64,000 nucleotides of DNA from Candidatus Mycoplasma liparidae (GTDB taxonomy: Bacteria; Bacillota_I; Bacilli_A; Mycoplasmatales; Mycoplasmoidaceae): positions 248,001-312,000 of the forward strand of contig RHHX01000001.1 in the NCBI GenBank assembly GCA_009884515.1, written 5' to 3'. Positions 54,894 through 64,000 of this stretch are shown here, one piece after another. Every line of letters starts with the position of its first letter. Positions within the stretch are counted from its first letter, which is position 1. Below the pieces are notes generated by a model, which saw only the letters and a program-made list of their open reading frames with translations, made no database searches and was not told where the DNA came from. Both the position numbers and the translations under genes were made by a program.

Positions 54894-55079
54894 AATTAGT
54901 TTCAAATAAATAACCATTATCCATAGAATATTTAAAAGATTATTCAACTTATCTAGATAATTTATTTTTCATTTCTCTATTTATTTTATTTTTAACAATA
55001 GTTTTGAGTTTTTGTAAAATAAGATAAATATAAAAAAGCTGAATAATTTTTAAATTTTTATAAATGATAAACTGTATCT

Positions 55080-56127
55080 ATGAAATTCGATTCCTATTTA
55101 AAAGAAAATTTATTGAAAAATGAAAATGAAGTTTTAGAAAAATCTTCATCGTATTTTCAAGGTAATTTTTCAAAGTGAAATATTAGTAGATGCAGAATAG
55201 ATGTTTCCTTCTGACCTATAGTTTTAGCTGAAATTTTAACTAAAAAAAATTTTAAAACAGAAAACCAAATAGGAGAGTTTTATTTAGCTAAAACTAGAGA
55301 AATAGAAAACAAAAATAGGAATTATAAAAATTCTAATCGTATGGATTCTAGTGCTCTAAAAGCTTGATTTAAAATTACAACACCCAATAAAGAAGATCTT
55401 GATTATTTAGGTGAAAAGAATTTTGACGATATTATTTATACTCTTACAGAATACATTGATACAGTTATAAAAAAATAAGATTGAAAATAAAAAAGTAGAT
55501 TCTTGGAATGAGTATATATCCCAATACAGAGAAATAAATTATTTGCTAGCAAATAGAAGTGATTTTGAATTTGCTGAAAAAATGAGTCAAGTTATTTCAA
55601 AAAATACAAAACCGATATCTTGAAAAATAATTGATAATAAAACAAAATTTAAACCAGTTTCTATTTTAGAATCTAAAATAAATTCACTTAACTTTACTGA
55701 AAATAAAGAATCTGATTTAGAAATTATTGGTTATCATGGAGAAGAAATAGCTTTTTCTTTTTTGAAAGAAAAATATGGCTCTGAAAATGTTAGATGAATA
55801 TCAAAAGAAAAAAAGTATAGTGATCATGATTTTGAAGTTATGGATCATCAATATAAAAAATTTATAGAAGTTAAATCATCAAAAACAAAAGAAATGAACA
55901 GATTCTTTTTATCAAGAAATGAATTAAATTTTTATGAAAAAAATAAAGAAAATTATTGCCTTTTATTTATTTGAAATATTTATGAAAATAGAAAAGAGAA
56001 TTTAGTTCCTATTTATTTTTTGGAAAAACCAAATATTAAGATTTCAATGGAAAAAATAGGACTAAATAACAAATCAAACACTTTCTATATAACTCCATAC
56101 AACTTTATTAGTCATTTACTTAAATAA
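55080..56127 (+). pseudogene. DUF3883-type nuclease gene, frameshifted in an A7 run
   Basis: The first 132 codons (MKFDSYLKENLLKNENE...) are closed by TAA at 55476-55478, just after an A7 run at 55469-55475. With one A fewer, the frame continues for ~215 codons. The second part contains GYHGEEIAFSFLKEKYG, VRWISKEKKYSDHDFEV, KKFIEVKSSKT and FFLSRNELNFY, the DUF3883 pattern (NOV C-terminal, PD-(D/E)XK-like with E-V-K). The N-terminal part is not recognised. The gene is decayed or slippage-regulated; both halves are otherwise intact. Confidence 0.8.
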
Positions 56128-56185
56128 AATTATAAAATAGACAAAATTAAATTTTTGAATATTTTGCGACACTTTAATTTTTATT

Positions 56186-57070
56186 CTAGAAATCAGAAGA
56201 TGAAGTTCTATAAACACCGTCTAGTGTTTTATCATCCTTATTTTTATAATCTTTTCATCCATCAGCTGTTGTTTTTCAATTAACTAGTTTTGAAGCAGTT
56301 GTTGGATAATCAATAATAATATTTTCTAAAGTTTCTCAATAACCATCTTCACGTTTAGAAATTTTTTGTAATTTTGCGAATTCTTTTATCCTCTTTTCAT
56401 TTATTTTTTGAGATTTTTGATCAATACCTTTCCTATTTGATATTAATTCAAAACTTGGAAAAAAGAGAACCTTTAAGTAAAATAAAAATACCTTGTTGAT
56501 AAATTAAATTAGTACCTTCATAAGAGAAAACATTATCATCATTTTTAATAGCTTGCTTTGAAAACAATATAATATTTTTATATTTTAGGAAAATTAAAAT
56601 TTTATCAATAATTTTAATAATTTCATCGTTTGTATAATCATCAATATAGGGTTCTTTACTTCACTTATCTTTATTTGTTAAAGAATAAAGTAGAACACTA
56701 TTATCATCTATAAATAAGTTTATAAAATATCATTCTAAATAATCTATTTTTGTTGAATCTAATTTATTTGTATTAACAAAATATATTATTCTATTAAATT
56801 CCTTTTTTTATCTATATTATGGTTATTACATCTTTGAAAAAGATGTGTACTTTTTCCAATATATATATCTTTAATTTCATCATTTATTAAAAAGTAGATT
56901 CCAGCATTGTTTAATAGGTCAATTTGATTAATTTCTAATGAATTGAATGAATTGTTTATTATATTTCTTGGCAAATCTACTAAAAATAAACTTTCAAATT
57001 CATCAACCTTTAATCCCTGTTTATCATTTTCTTCATAAAAAATTGTTTTTATTCAATGTTGTTTTTCCAT
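56186..57070 (-). pseudogene. GIY-YIG nuclease with DUF4357 C-terminus, two frameshifts
   Basis: The first frame carries the catalytic GIY-YIG core (AGIYFLINDEIKDIYIGKSTHLFQR, residues ~57-82). It shifts at an A7 run (T7 at 56803-56809 on the plus strand); the second frame continues with FNRIIYFVNTNKLDSTKIDYLEWYFI. A further shift near 56470-56480 returns to the original frame, giving FFPSFELISNRKGID and the DUF4357 end (ASKLVNWKTTADGWKDYK, LDGVYRTSS). Such nucleases occur with mobile and restriction genes. In this state no full product is made. Confidence 0.8.
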
Positions 57071-57161
57071 ACATATCCTTTTTTAAATAAATGAATTTTA
57101 AGAGATGAATGTTGTAAACTGTTTATATTTATGTTTACTTATATTCTTTTTGGTAATAAAA

Positions 57162-57506
57162 TTACTGCTCATCATATGCTCAATGTCATTCTTCATCAAT
57201 CTTTATTTTCATTCTTCCAATGTATGAACCTTCACGTTTATGAATTTTTTTTATAGCAAATGTAATAGAATTAACATTACCATTTAATTTGTTTCCTTTT
57301 TCTTGATTTGAAACAAAAGATAAGACTTGGTAATTATTTAAATGACTGATACCTTTTAAAGCCGAAGGTCAAATATGATCAATATTTCAAGACCCTTTTG
57401 AATCACCTTTTTGATAGTTATCATAATGAACAACTCGACCAAACGGATCTATACCATTTTTTTTCTTACCAAAATTTTTATTTCAGACATAATCTTTTGT
57501 ATCCAT
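57162..57506 (-). CDS. Small HNH endonuclease
   Basis: A 114-residue protein with an HNH core: DPFGRVVHYDNYQKGD, SWNIDHIWPSALKG (catalytic Asp-His), then HLNNYQVLSFVSNQEKGNKLNG (Asn and the closing N..K). The two zinc-binding cysteine pairs of other HNH proteins are absent. Many free-standing HNH proteins of this size come from phages or mobile elements. A TATAAT box on the minus strand at 57540-57545 and a G8 run about 80 bases before the start may regulate it. Confidence 0.8.
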
Positions 57507-58298
57507 ATAAAATATTATATATAAATATTCTTTAAAAAAATTATATAGTAATGTTGCAAAAATTGAGGCATGCTCTTAATTTTACCCCCCCCTTTGTTAA
57601 AAAAAGTTTTTTTATTATAAAAATGAAAAAGATTGTTAATGATTTTCGCTTCTATAATATTTTAAATTATATGTAGTTATTTAAAAACCTCTTTTGATCT
57701 AATATTTTTTTTGAAAAAAATGTATAACATTAAAAAACTAAAATAAAAGATCATATTCTAAAATTATTTGAATATAAACTCACCTTCTTTAAATTTTAAC
57801 TTTGATATTCATTTTATTAATTTCGCCCCACTTTTATTCTAAGAGAATACCGATTAAATAATAATCCTTCATTATTTTGCCGCTTACCTTTTTATTAATA
57901 ACAAACATTAGCAATTATTCTTTCTCTTGAAAAACTCTATAATTTAATTAGCAAATAAATAATTGATTTTCTGAAAAATGCACAACCTTAATATGATATG
58001 ATCGTTGATTATATTTATTTCTTTTATCAAGAGCAAATACACTGATATTTTCATAATACCAGGAATAATTATTCTATTTATATCTATTTTATGTAGTATA
58101 TAAAACCAATGTAAATATTAATGTTTACGAAAGGGACATTAATGTTAAAAATCCAGTTTATGAAATTATTGAAAATTTAGTTTTTAAAATATAAAATAAT
58201 CTAAAAACTTAGATATAAAACATTTATTATTTAATATATTAATAGATATCATCAAAAACAAAATTAATATAGTTAAATTTTTAGGAAAAGAGTAATAA
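57507..58298. other. Gene-poor 790-base spacer with a C8/G8 tract
   Basis: Eight consecutive C lie at 57585-57592 (G8 on the minus strand, upstream of the HNH gene). The rest is A+T-rich without a convincing gene. One minus-strand frame near 57940-58070 reads WYYENISVFALDKRNKYNQ, YHIKVVHFSENQLFIC and looks like a decayed coding fragment, but I cannot name it. The end holds the promoter region of the surface-protein gene at 58299. Confidence 0.5.
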
Positions 58299-60901
58299 AT
58301 GAAAAAGAGTTTTTTATCAATATTATTTACATTAGGAAGTATAGTTACTCCGATTCTATTAACCGGTACTTTATCAAATAATTTTAATGTAGTTTTAAAT
58401 CAAGATACTTTATTAAATACAAATAAAAACCAGAATATTAATCAAAGTTCAATTTTTACTAAAGAAATGGCTGATACACTTGTTGCTCAAAAAGAAAATG
58501 ATTTTGGTTTAAATTGAGAAGGTAATTTAAATTCTGATGATTTTGATGAAATAACTTCAATAGCTCCTAATGCTTTTAGATTTAATACTAAAATAATTAG
58601 TGTTAGATTACCATATTCAGTTAAAATAATTGGAACTAATGCCTTTGCTAGCGCTACTAATTTAACTTATATTCAAGCTCTTGGTGCAATAGATATTGGT
58701 GATAATGCTTTTCCTTGAATGAATCTTGAAGAATCCATTCCTAAATATAAAGTTTTGCTTACTTTTAGTAATGAATTAGTTCCAACAAATATTGATACAA
58801 ATACTAAATTAATAGCATTACTTAGTCAATGAGGAATTGAAAATTATTCCTTTGTTAAATTTCATCAACCTAAAATAAATGTTGAAAAAATTGTTGATAA
58901 TAATTTTATTAAAAATTTAATTAGATATAAAAAGCTAGATCTTGATATATCACCTTGGAATGGCACTTTATTTGAAAGTGATTTTTACAATGCAATAAGT
59001 ATTGCACCCGCTGTTTTTAAGGATAATACCGAAATAATTAGTGTTAGATTACCAGATTCAATTAAAATAATTGGAGCTGATGCCTTTAGTGGATGTACTA
59101 ATTTAACTCATATTTGAGCATTTGGTGCAAGAAGTATTAGAACTAATGCTTTTTTAATACACCAGCAATAAATGGAAAAGGAACTAATAAAATTATTTTA
59201 TCAATAACAGATACAATAACAGATGAACAATTACCAATATTAATGAAAAATTGAGGATTAACTACAAATCAAATAAATGCTAATGTTGTTAGTTTGTTTG
59301 AACCTCCATTAGCTCCAACAATTGCTGCTGATCAAGTTATTAGTTCTTTATTTGTTAGTAAATTAATTAATTTTAAAGAAATAACATCATCAACTACTTG
59401 AGATGGAATTTTAACTGCTAATGATTTTGAAAATGCAAGAACTATTGAACCAGGTGCTTTTTTTGATCAAAAATCTATTATTTCAATTGCTTTGCCAACA
59501 ACAGTTATTACGATTGGAGATAATGCTTTTAGTGGAGTTAGTAATTTAACTGCTGTTTCAGCATTTGGTGCAACAACTATTAAACCTGATGCTTTTTTAA
59601 ATACTAATTTAGAAGTTAAAAGCCTAAATTTAACTTATTCAAATGAATTATTTGATTCTTGAAAAACATGAGGAATGAATCCTGATCCTACTAATTGAAA
59701 AAAAATAAAATGAATCAATCCCCCTACAATTAAACCATCAGTAACTAGTAAAATAATAACAAGTGATTTTTTAATTAACCTAGTTAGATATAAAGAATTT
59801 TATAGTAATGGTAATGGTTGGAATGGCATTATTAATAGTAGTGATTTAATAAATGCAACAAGTATATCTACTGCAGCATTTGATATAACTGGAGCACCTA
59901 ATAATGCTTTAAAAAATAAAATTTTAGAAGTTAATCTACCTGATACTTTTGTTAGTTTAGAACCTAATGCTTTTTCTGGAACTCTTAGATTAAAAAAATT
60001 AACAGCTTTATCAGTTCATACAATTGATAATAATGCTTTTGCTTCAGCTCTTGGTTTAATTGAAGCTGGAGGAGAAATTAATTTGACTTTTTCTTTAAAG
60101 AAAATAGTTGATTTAAATATAACTGGTTTAATTAATGATAAAATAGTAACAAACAATACTACTTTGAATAGATTAATTGCAAGTTGAGGTGTTATTCCCC
60201 AAAATGTAACAAATACTAAATTTAGTTTATTACCAACTAATGGAATTGTCGATAGCACTTTTGTTAATTTATTAATTTTTAAAAAGAGTATTGAAACTGC
60301 TTTTTGAGATAATACTTTAGTTACTACTGATTTTATTGGTGCAACTACTATTGCTGATAATGCTTTTACAGTTATTCCTTATCTACTTAATTCAAAAACA
60401 GTTACCATAATAACTTCAATTAGTTTACCAACAACAGTTAAAACAATTGGCGATAATGCTTTTAGTGGAGCTAGCGCTTTAACTACTTTAACTGCTTATG
60501 GCATAACGAGTATTGGAACTAATGCTTTTAAAGGTTTATTAAATATCAGAGATGATGGTATTAAATTAACATCAAGTGCAAACATATCAATTGATAAAGC
60601 TGAAAGTTGAGGGACTACTGCTAATAAATTAGATATTTTTAATATTCCTCCAGTTACAACAGAAGATATTGATCAAAATAATTTAATCATTATTATAGCA
60701 CTTAGTAGCGTTGCTGTTTTATTAATAGGATTAGCTATTACAGGGTTTATTTATTATCATAGAAAATTAAATAGTAATGGTATTTCAGATAATCCATCTG
60801 GAATAAAAAATAAATCTAGAGATTTAAAAGAAAATAAAACTACAAAACCAAAGGATGATGAAGCATCTAAACCTAATAATAAAAAAGAATCACCACTTTA
60901 A
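58299..60901 (+). pseudogene. LRR-type surface protein, one frameshift
   Basis: About 867 codons. An N-terminal signal peptide (KKSFLSILFTLGSIVTPILLTG), five modules each made of a header (FTKEMAD- or DFLINLVRYKEF-like) plus a W-(N/E/D)-G...DF segment and LRR_5-like units (SVRLPDSIKIIGADAFSG), one C-terminal membrane segment (~residue 800) and a Lys-rich tail. The frame breaks at about 59152, where GCTTTTTTAATAC lacks one A compared with the sister sequence GCTTTTTTAAATAC at 59593. Both halves are otherwise open. Off-state or recent pseudogene. Confidence 0.85.
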
Positions 60902-60944
60902 TAATTAAAATATATAAATAAAAAACTATAAGAAAGACTAATAA

Positions 60945-62024
60945 ATGAAAAAAATATCAAAAACACTCACTTTATCAACATTATTTATATTAAGCAGCAT
61001 AACTGCTTCCATTTTATTATTCATTACTTTATCAAGTAATTTTTATTTAACTTCAAATAAAAACACTTCATTAAATACAAGTCAAAAAAATAATCATAAT
61101 CTAAGAACTAATTTTACTAAGGAAATGGCTGATGCAATTATTATTCAAAAAGAATTAGATATGAACTGAGATGGTAGTTTAGTTGAAGCTGATTTTATAA
61201 ATGTAACTAGTATTGCTGCTAGTGCTTTTGAAAGTAATACTAAGATCACTTCAATTAGTTTACCAACAACAGTTAAAACAATTGGAACTAATGCTTTTGC
61301 TAATGCTACTAATTTAATTACAATAACAACTTATGGAGCAACAATTATTTGACGAGATGCTTTTAATAATCTTAATAATCTCAATACCTTAAACTTAACT
61401 TATTCCGCTCCTCTATTTGATTCTTGAAAAACATGAACAAGTATTGGTGATTATCCTACTAATTGAAAAAAAATAAAATGAATTAATCCGCCCACTAAAC
61501 CAGTATCTAATCTAACAATAACTAGTGATTTTATATTTGACTTAATTAGATATAAAGAATTTAATAATAGTAATGTTTGGAATGGTGTTTTAGTTGAGGC
61601 TGATTTTATAAATACAACTAGTGTTGCTAATGGCGCTTTTTGAAATAATATTAAAATTACTTCAATTACTTTACCAGATACAGTTATTAGTATTGGAACC
61701 AATGCTTTTAATGGAGCTATAAATTTAAATACTGTTTCAGCACTTGGTGCAACAAATATTGGAACCAATGCTTTTGCTAAAACAATATCTTTAATTCCTA
61801 AAGGAATTAAATTAACATCAAGTGTTAATATATCTCCTAATAATGCTAAAAGTTGAGGAATTCATTTTGATAAATTAGATATCCAAATGAATACTCTTTT
61901 ACCAGTAGTTAATGATGAGCAAATTGATTTAATTATTATCATATCAATTTCTATTGTTGTTGCTTTACTACTTGTGTTGAATATTGGCGGATTTATTTAT
62001 TATCGTAAAAATATATCTAAATAA
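60945..62024 (+). CDS. LRR-type surface protein, membrane-anchored
   Basis: A 359-residue paralogue of the preceding protein with the same plan: signal peptide (residues ~5-30), an FTKEMADAIIIQKE header at ~55, two W-(D/N)-G...ADF modules with LRR_5-like units (ITSISLPTTVKTIGTNAFAN), a C-terminal membrane segment (~residues 325-350) and the short basic tail YYRKNISK. The bulk should face outwards. It is an intact, shorter version of the frameshifted gene upstream, 43 bases away. Confidence 0.88.
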
Positions 62025-62129
62025 CAAAATTCAGATATATATATATAATAATCAATCACTGTAAATATTTATAAAAAAATATTTTATCAATCAACTATAT
62101 CATATAAAGTAATAAAGTTATTATTGAAA

Positions 62130-62257
62130 ATGAAAATTTAATTGATTTTATAAACGAGGTTTCTTTAGAAATAAAATTTTTAATAATGAAGAAAAATAAA
62201 AGTGATGAAATTATTTCTGAATTAGTTGTGCATAATATTTTATATATCGCACTGTTT
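62130..62257 (+). pseudogene. N-terminal remnant of a Panacea-type gene
   Basis: The reading ...LIDFI, SLEI and SDEIISELVVHNILYIALF corresponds to LIDFI, ALEI and TEIISELVMHKILYFVYGG of the Panacea protein at 52944-53414. An early TAA (third codon) and small indels destroy it. It ends at TTTATAAAAATTTT, where methyltransferase sequence begins. Confidence 0.75.
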
Positions 62258-63271
62258 ATAAAAATTTTTAAAAGTATTCTAAGTAAATCTGCGGATTTAA
62301 TATTTGTTGATCTGCCATATAATATGACATTAGATAAAATATTAAAAAGACCAAACGGCGATGTTTTTAGTGGAATGAATGATGAATGAGATAAATATGA
62401 GTCATTAGAATCTTATGATAAAGAATGCTCAATTTGATTAAAAGAATCACTAAGAATATTAAAAGATAATGGGAGTTTATGAGTAATAGGTTCGTTTCAA
62501 AATATTCATAGATTAGGTTATTTACTTCAGGATTTAGGATGTTGAATTATTAATGAAATAGTTTAAGAAAAAAGTAACCCTGTTCCTAATTTTGCTGGGA
62601 CAAGATTTACTAATAGTCAAGAAACATTATTGTGAGTTGTTAAAAATAAGAAAAGTAAATTTACATTCATTTATAAAACTATAAAACATATTAATGGTGG
62701 AAAACAAATGAAATCTATTTGAAGATTTTCTATCGCTGCAGGTAATGAGAGATTAAAAGATGAAAACGGTATAAAAATTCATTCAAGCACTATTAGAAGG
62801 AATAATATTAGCAAGCACAAAGCTACAATGATATAGTTTTAGACTCTTTTAGTGGAACAGGAACAACTTGCTCACGCTTCTAAATTATGAGGCAGAAGAT
62901 TTATTGGAATTGAAAAAGATCAAAAATATTTTGAAAGTTCATTAAAAAGGGTGAATTCAGTAAAAGAAAACATAGAAAATGACTGTTTAAAATTTGCTGT
63001 TTTAGATAAAAACCCCGAACCTGTTTCATTTAAGGATTTGATGAAAAACGGAATTCTAAAAGAAAATGAACAAATAATAATTAAAGATGAAATTTATAGT
63101 TTTAATAATGATGCAACCATAACTTATAATCAAGCTAATCTCTCACTAAATCAATTATGTAAAATAATTTTTAAAAAATCAACAAACGCTTGAACAAATA
63201 TAAACTTGCTTAATGGTGAAAATATAGATTCTTTGAGAGGGAAATATAGAGATAAAGTTTTATCTTTATAA
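62258..63271 (+). pseudogene. Decayed HinfI/CcrM-type adenine DNA methyltransferase
   Basis: Recognisable parts in order: ADLIFVDLPYNM (motif IV, usually DPPY, here DLPY), SNPVPNFAGTRFTNSQETLLW (characteristic of GANTC methylases), DSFSGTGTTC (motif I), WGRRFIGIEKDQKYF, and a C-terminal RAMA-like domain (FKDLMKNGILKENEQI). Lesions: a Trp TGA has become TAA at 62564-62566, and frameshifts and a small deletion lie near 62790-62890. The N-terminus is lost and replaced by the Panacea remnant. It is followed by a broken restriction gene. Confidence 0.82.
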
Positions 63272-63315
63272 AAGTCTTATATTAAAAAAATATAATCAAT
63301 CGAGAAAGGAATATA

Positions 63316-64000
63316 TATGTTTGTAAGAAAAACTTATAAGTCAAGAAGAATTTAATGAATTATTCAATAGAAAGATTTTCGATTCCTCAATCCAAAAGCT
63401 TTTAAATGCTATTGTTGAATATCCCGATAAGATATGTTGGTATTTTTAAGGCAACAAAACTACAAAAATAAACTTTATCAAAATTTATCACAATCATTAG
63501 AAATTAAGTTTGGTAATGCAACAGAAGATATTATTGAAATTTTTTTGAAAAATCAGGTTATAAAATTCATAATAAAAAAATAGAAATATTAGTTTCTGAT
63601 AGCAAAAATATTAAATTAAATTTTGATCAGTTATTTGAAGATGAAGAAAACTCAATAATTTATATAATAGAACAAAAGATAAGAGATAATCATGATAGCA
63701 TGAAGAAAAAAGGACAATTTTTAAATTTTGAAAAAAAGTATGAAATAATTTCAAAAAAATATCAACCACAAGGAAAAAATAATTTCAATCTTATGATTTA
63801 TCGATGATTCTTTTTGGGGACAATAGAAATAAATAAGTTAAATGAAAATTTACCTAAAAGTTCCGAAGATAAATTTTATTTATTATATGGAAAAGATATT
63901 TTTGAAAAAATAAATTTTAAAGTTAATTTTTTGGAATGAATATGTTAATTTATTAGAAATATCAAAAGAAACAATTCCGGAAATATCTAAATTAAATTTA
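63316..64000 (+). pseudogene. Decayed type II restriction endonuclease (cut by the window edge)
   Basis: Pieces in several frames: EEFNELFNRKIFDSSIQKLLNA, NKLYQNLSQSLEIKFGNATEDIIE, GYKIHNKKIEI, then a long open part with IIYIIEQKIRDNHDSMKKKGQ. The EQK(I/V)RD.HDS.KK.GQ block is the conserved region of TdeIII/HinfI-like endonucleases. Frameshifts near 63340, 63450, 63545 and 63940 rule out a functional product. Its place behind the methyltransferase completes a classical M-R pair. The gene runs off the window. Confidence 0.7.

Noticed and set aside
57552..57674. 41-codon plus-strand ORF running through the C8 tract (MLQKLRHALNFTPP...)
   Set aside because: No ribosome binding site or family; the tract is more plausibly related to the minus-strand HNH promoter.
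61451..61768. 105-codon minus-strand frame
   Set aside because: Antisense to the surface-protein gene with signal peptide and anchor.

Overview
The window is a very A+T-rich stretch of a mollicute chromosome (Mycoplasma/Spiroplasma/Hepatoplasma-like). TGA must be read as tryptophan: reading TGA as Trp restores full-length UvrA, PlsY, Lgt, GyrB, ArcA, AspS, HisS and Rel, and the near-invariant Trp of the Lgt signature is itself a TGA. The species cannot be named from the sequence; arginine deiminase combined with large leucine-rich-repeat (LRR_5/BspA-like) proteins would fit a host-associated mollicute such as 'Candidatus Hepatoplasma', but that is only a suggestion.

Left part (1-25 kb), mostly core genes: uvrA (cut by the window edge), plsY, an MFS permease, a GmrSD-like restriction protein, a Cys-rich metallothionein-like protein, an ABC-F ATPase, the overlapping operon pth-tilS-lgt, then dnaN-yaaA-gyrB-gyrA-galU (a replication-gene block lacking dnaA and recF), a YgjP-like metallopeptidase, arginine deiminase, an rRNA methyltransferase, a LemA-like protein and two membrane proteins. 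From 25 to 31 kb come two tandem GT14-like glycosyltransferase paralogues, a deoxynucleoside kinase, a five-gene tRNA cluster (Asn-Glu-Val-Thr-Leu), two decayed genes and a DEDDh exonuclease.

The most remarkable region is 31.2-38.2 kb, a compact defence island. A MORC/MutL-type GHKL ATPase, a Z1 superfamily-2 helicase and a PD-(D/E)XK nuclease form one operon. Divergent from it is a small XRE-like regulator carrying an in-frame run of 11 G, and next to that an HNH endonuclease. Related palindromes next to TATAAT boxes lie in front of the regulator and of the HNH gene, which looks like a controller-operator circuit with a phase-variation switch. A frameshifted PAPS-reductase-family gene flanks the island; no DNA methyltransferase is present in it.

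From 38 to 47.3 kb the window returns to core genes: aspS, hisS, rel, secDF and apt. From 47.3 kb it is accessory again: a 1367-residue LRR protein without a signal peptide, a GIY-YIG remnant, a hairpin-led Asn-rich mini-gene, a Panacea antitoxin with its putative toxin, a GyrI-like protein, a PBECR4-like nuclease whose degenerate copy lies 25 kb away, a frameshifted DUF3883 nuclease, a frameshifted GIY-YIG/DUF4357 nuclease, an HNH nuclease preceded by a C8/G8 tract, two signal-peptide LRR surface proteins, and a wrecked HinfI-like restriction-modification operon fused to a Panacea remnant. Frameshifts and nonsense codons fall only in the accessory genes while all housekeeping genes are open, so they look biological rather than sequencing artefacts.
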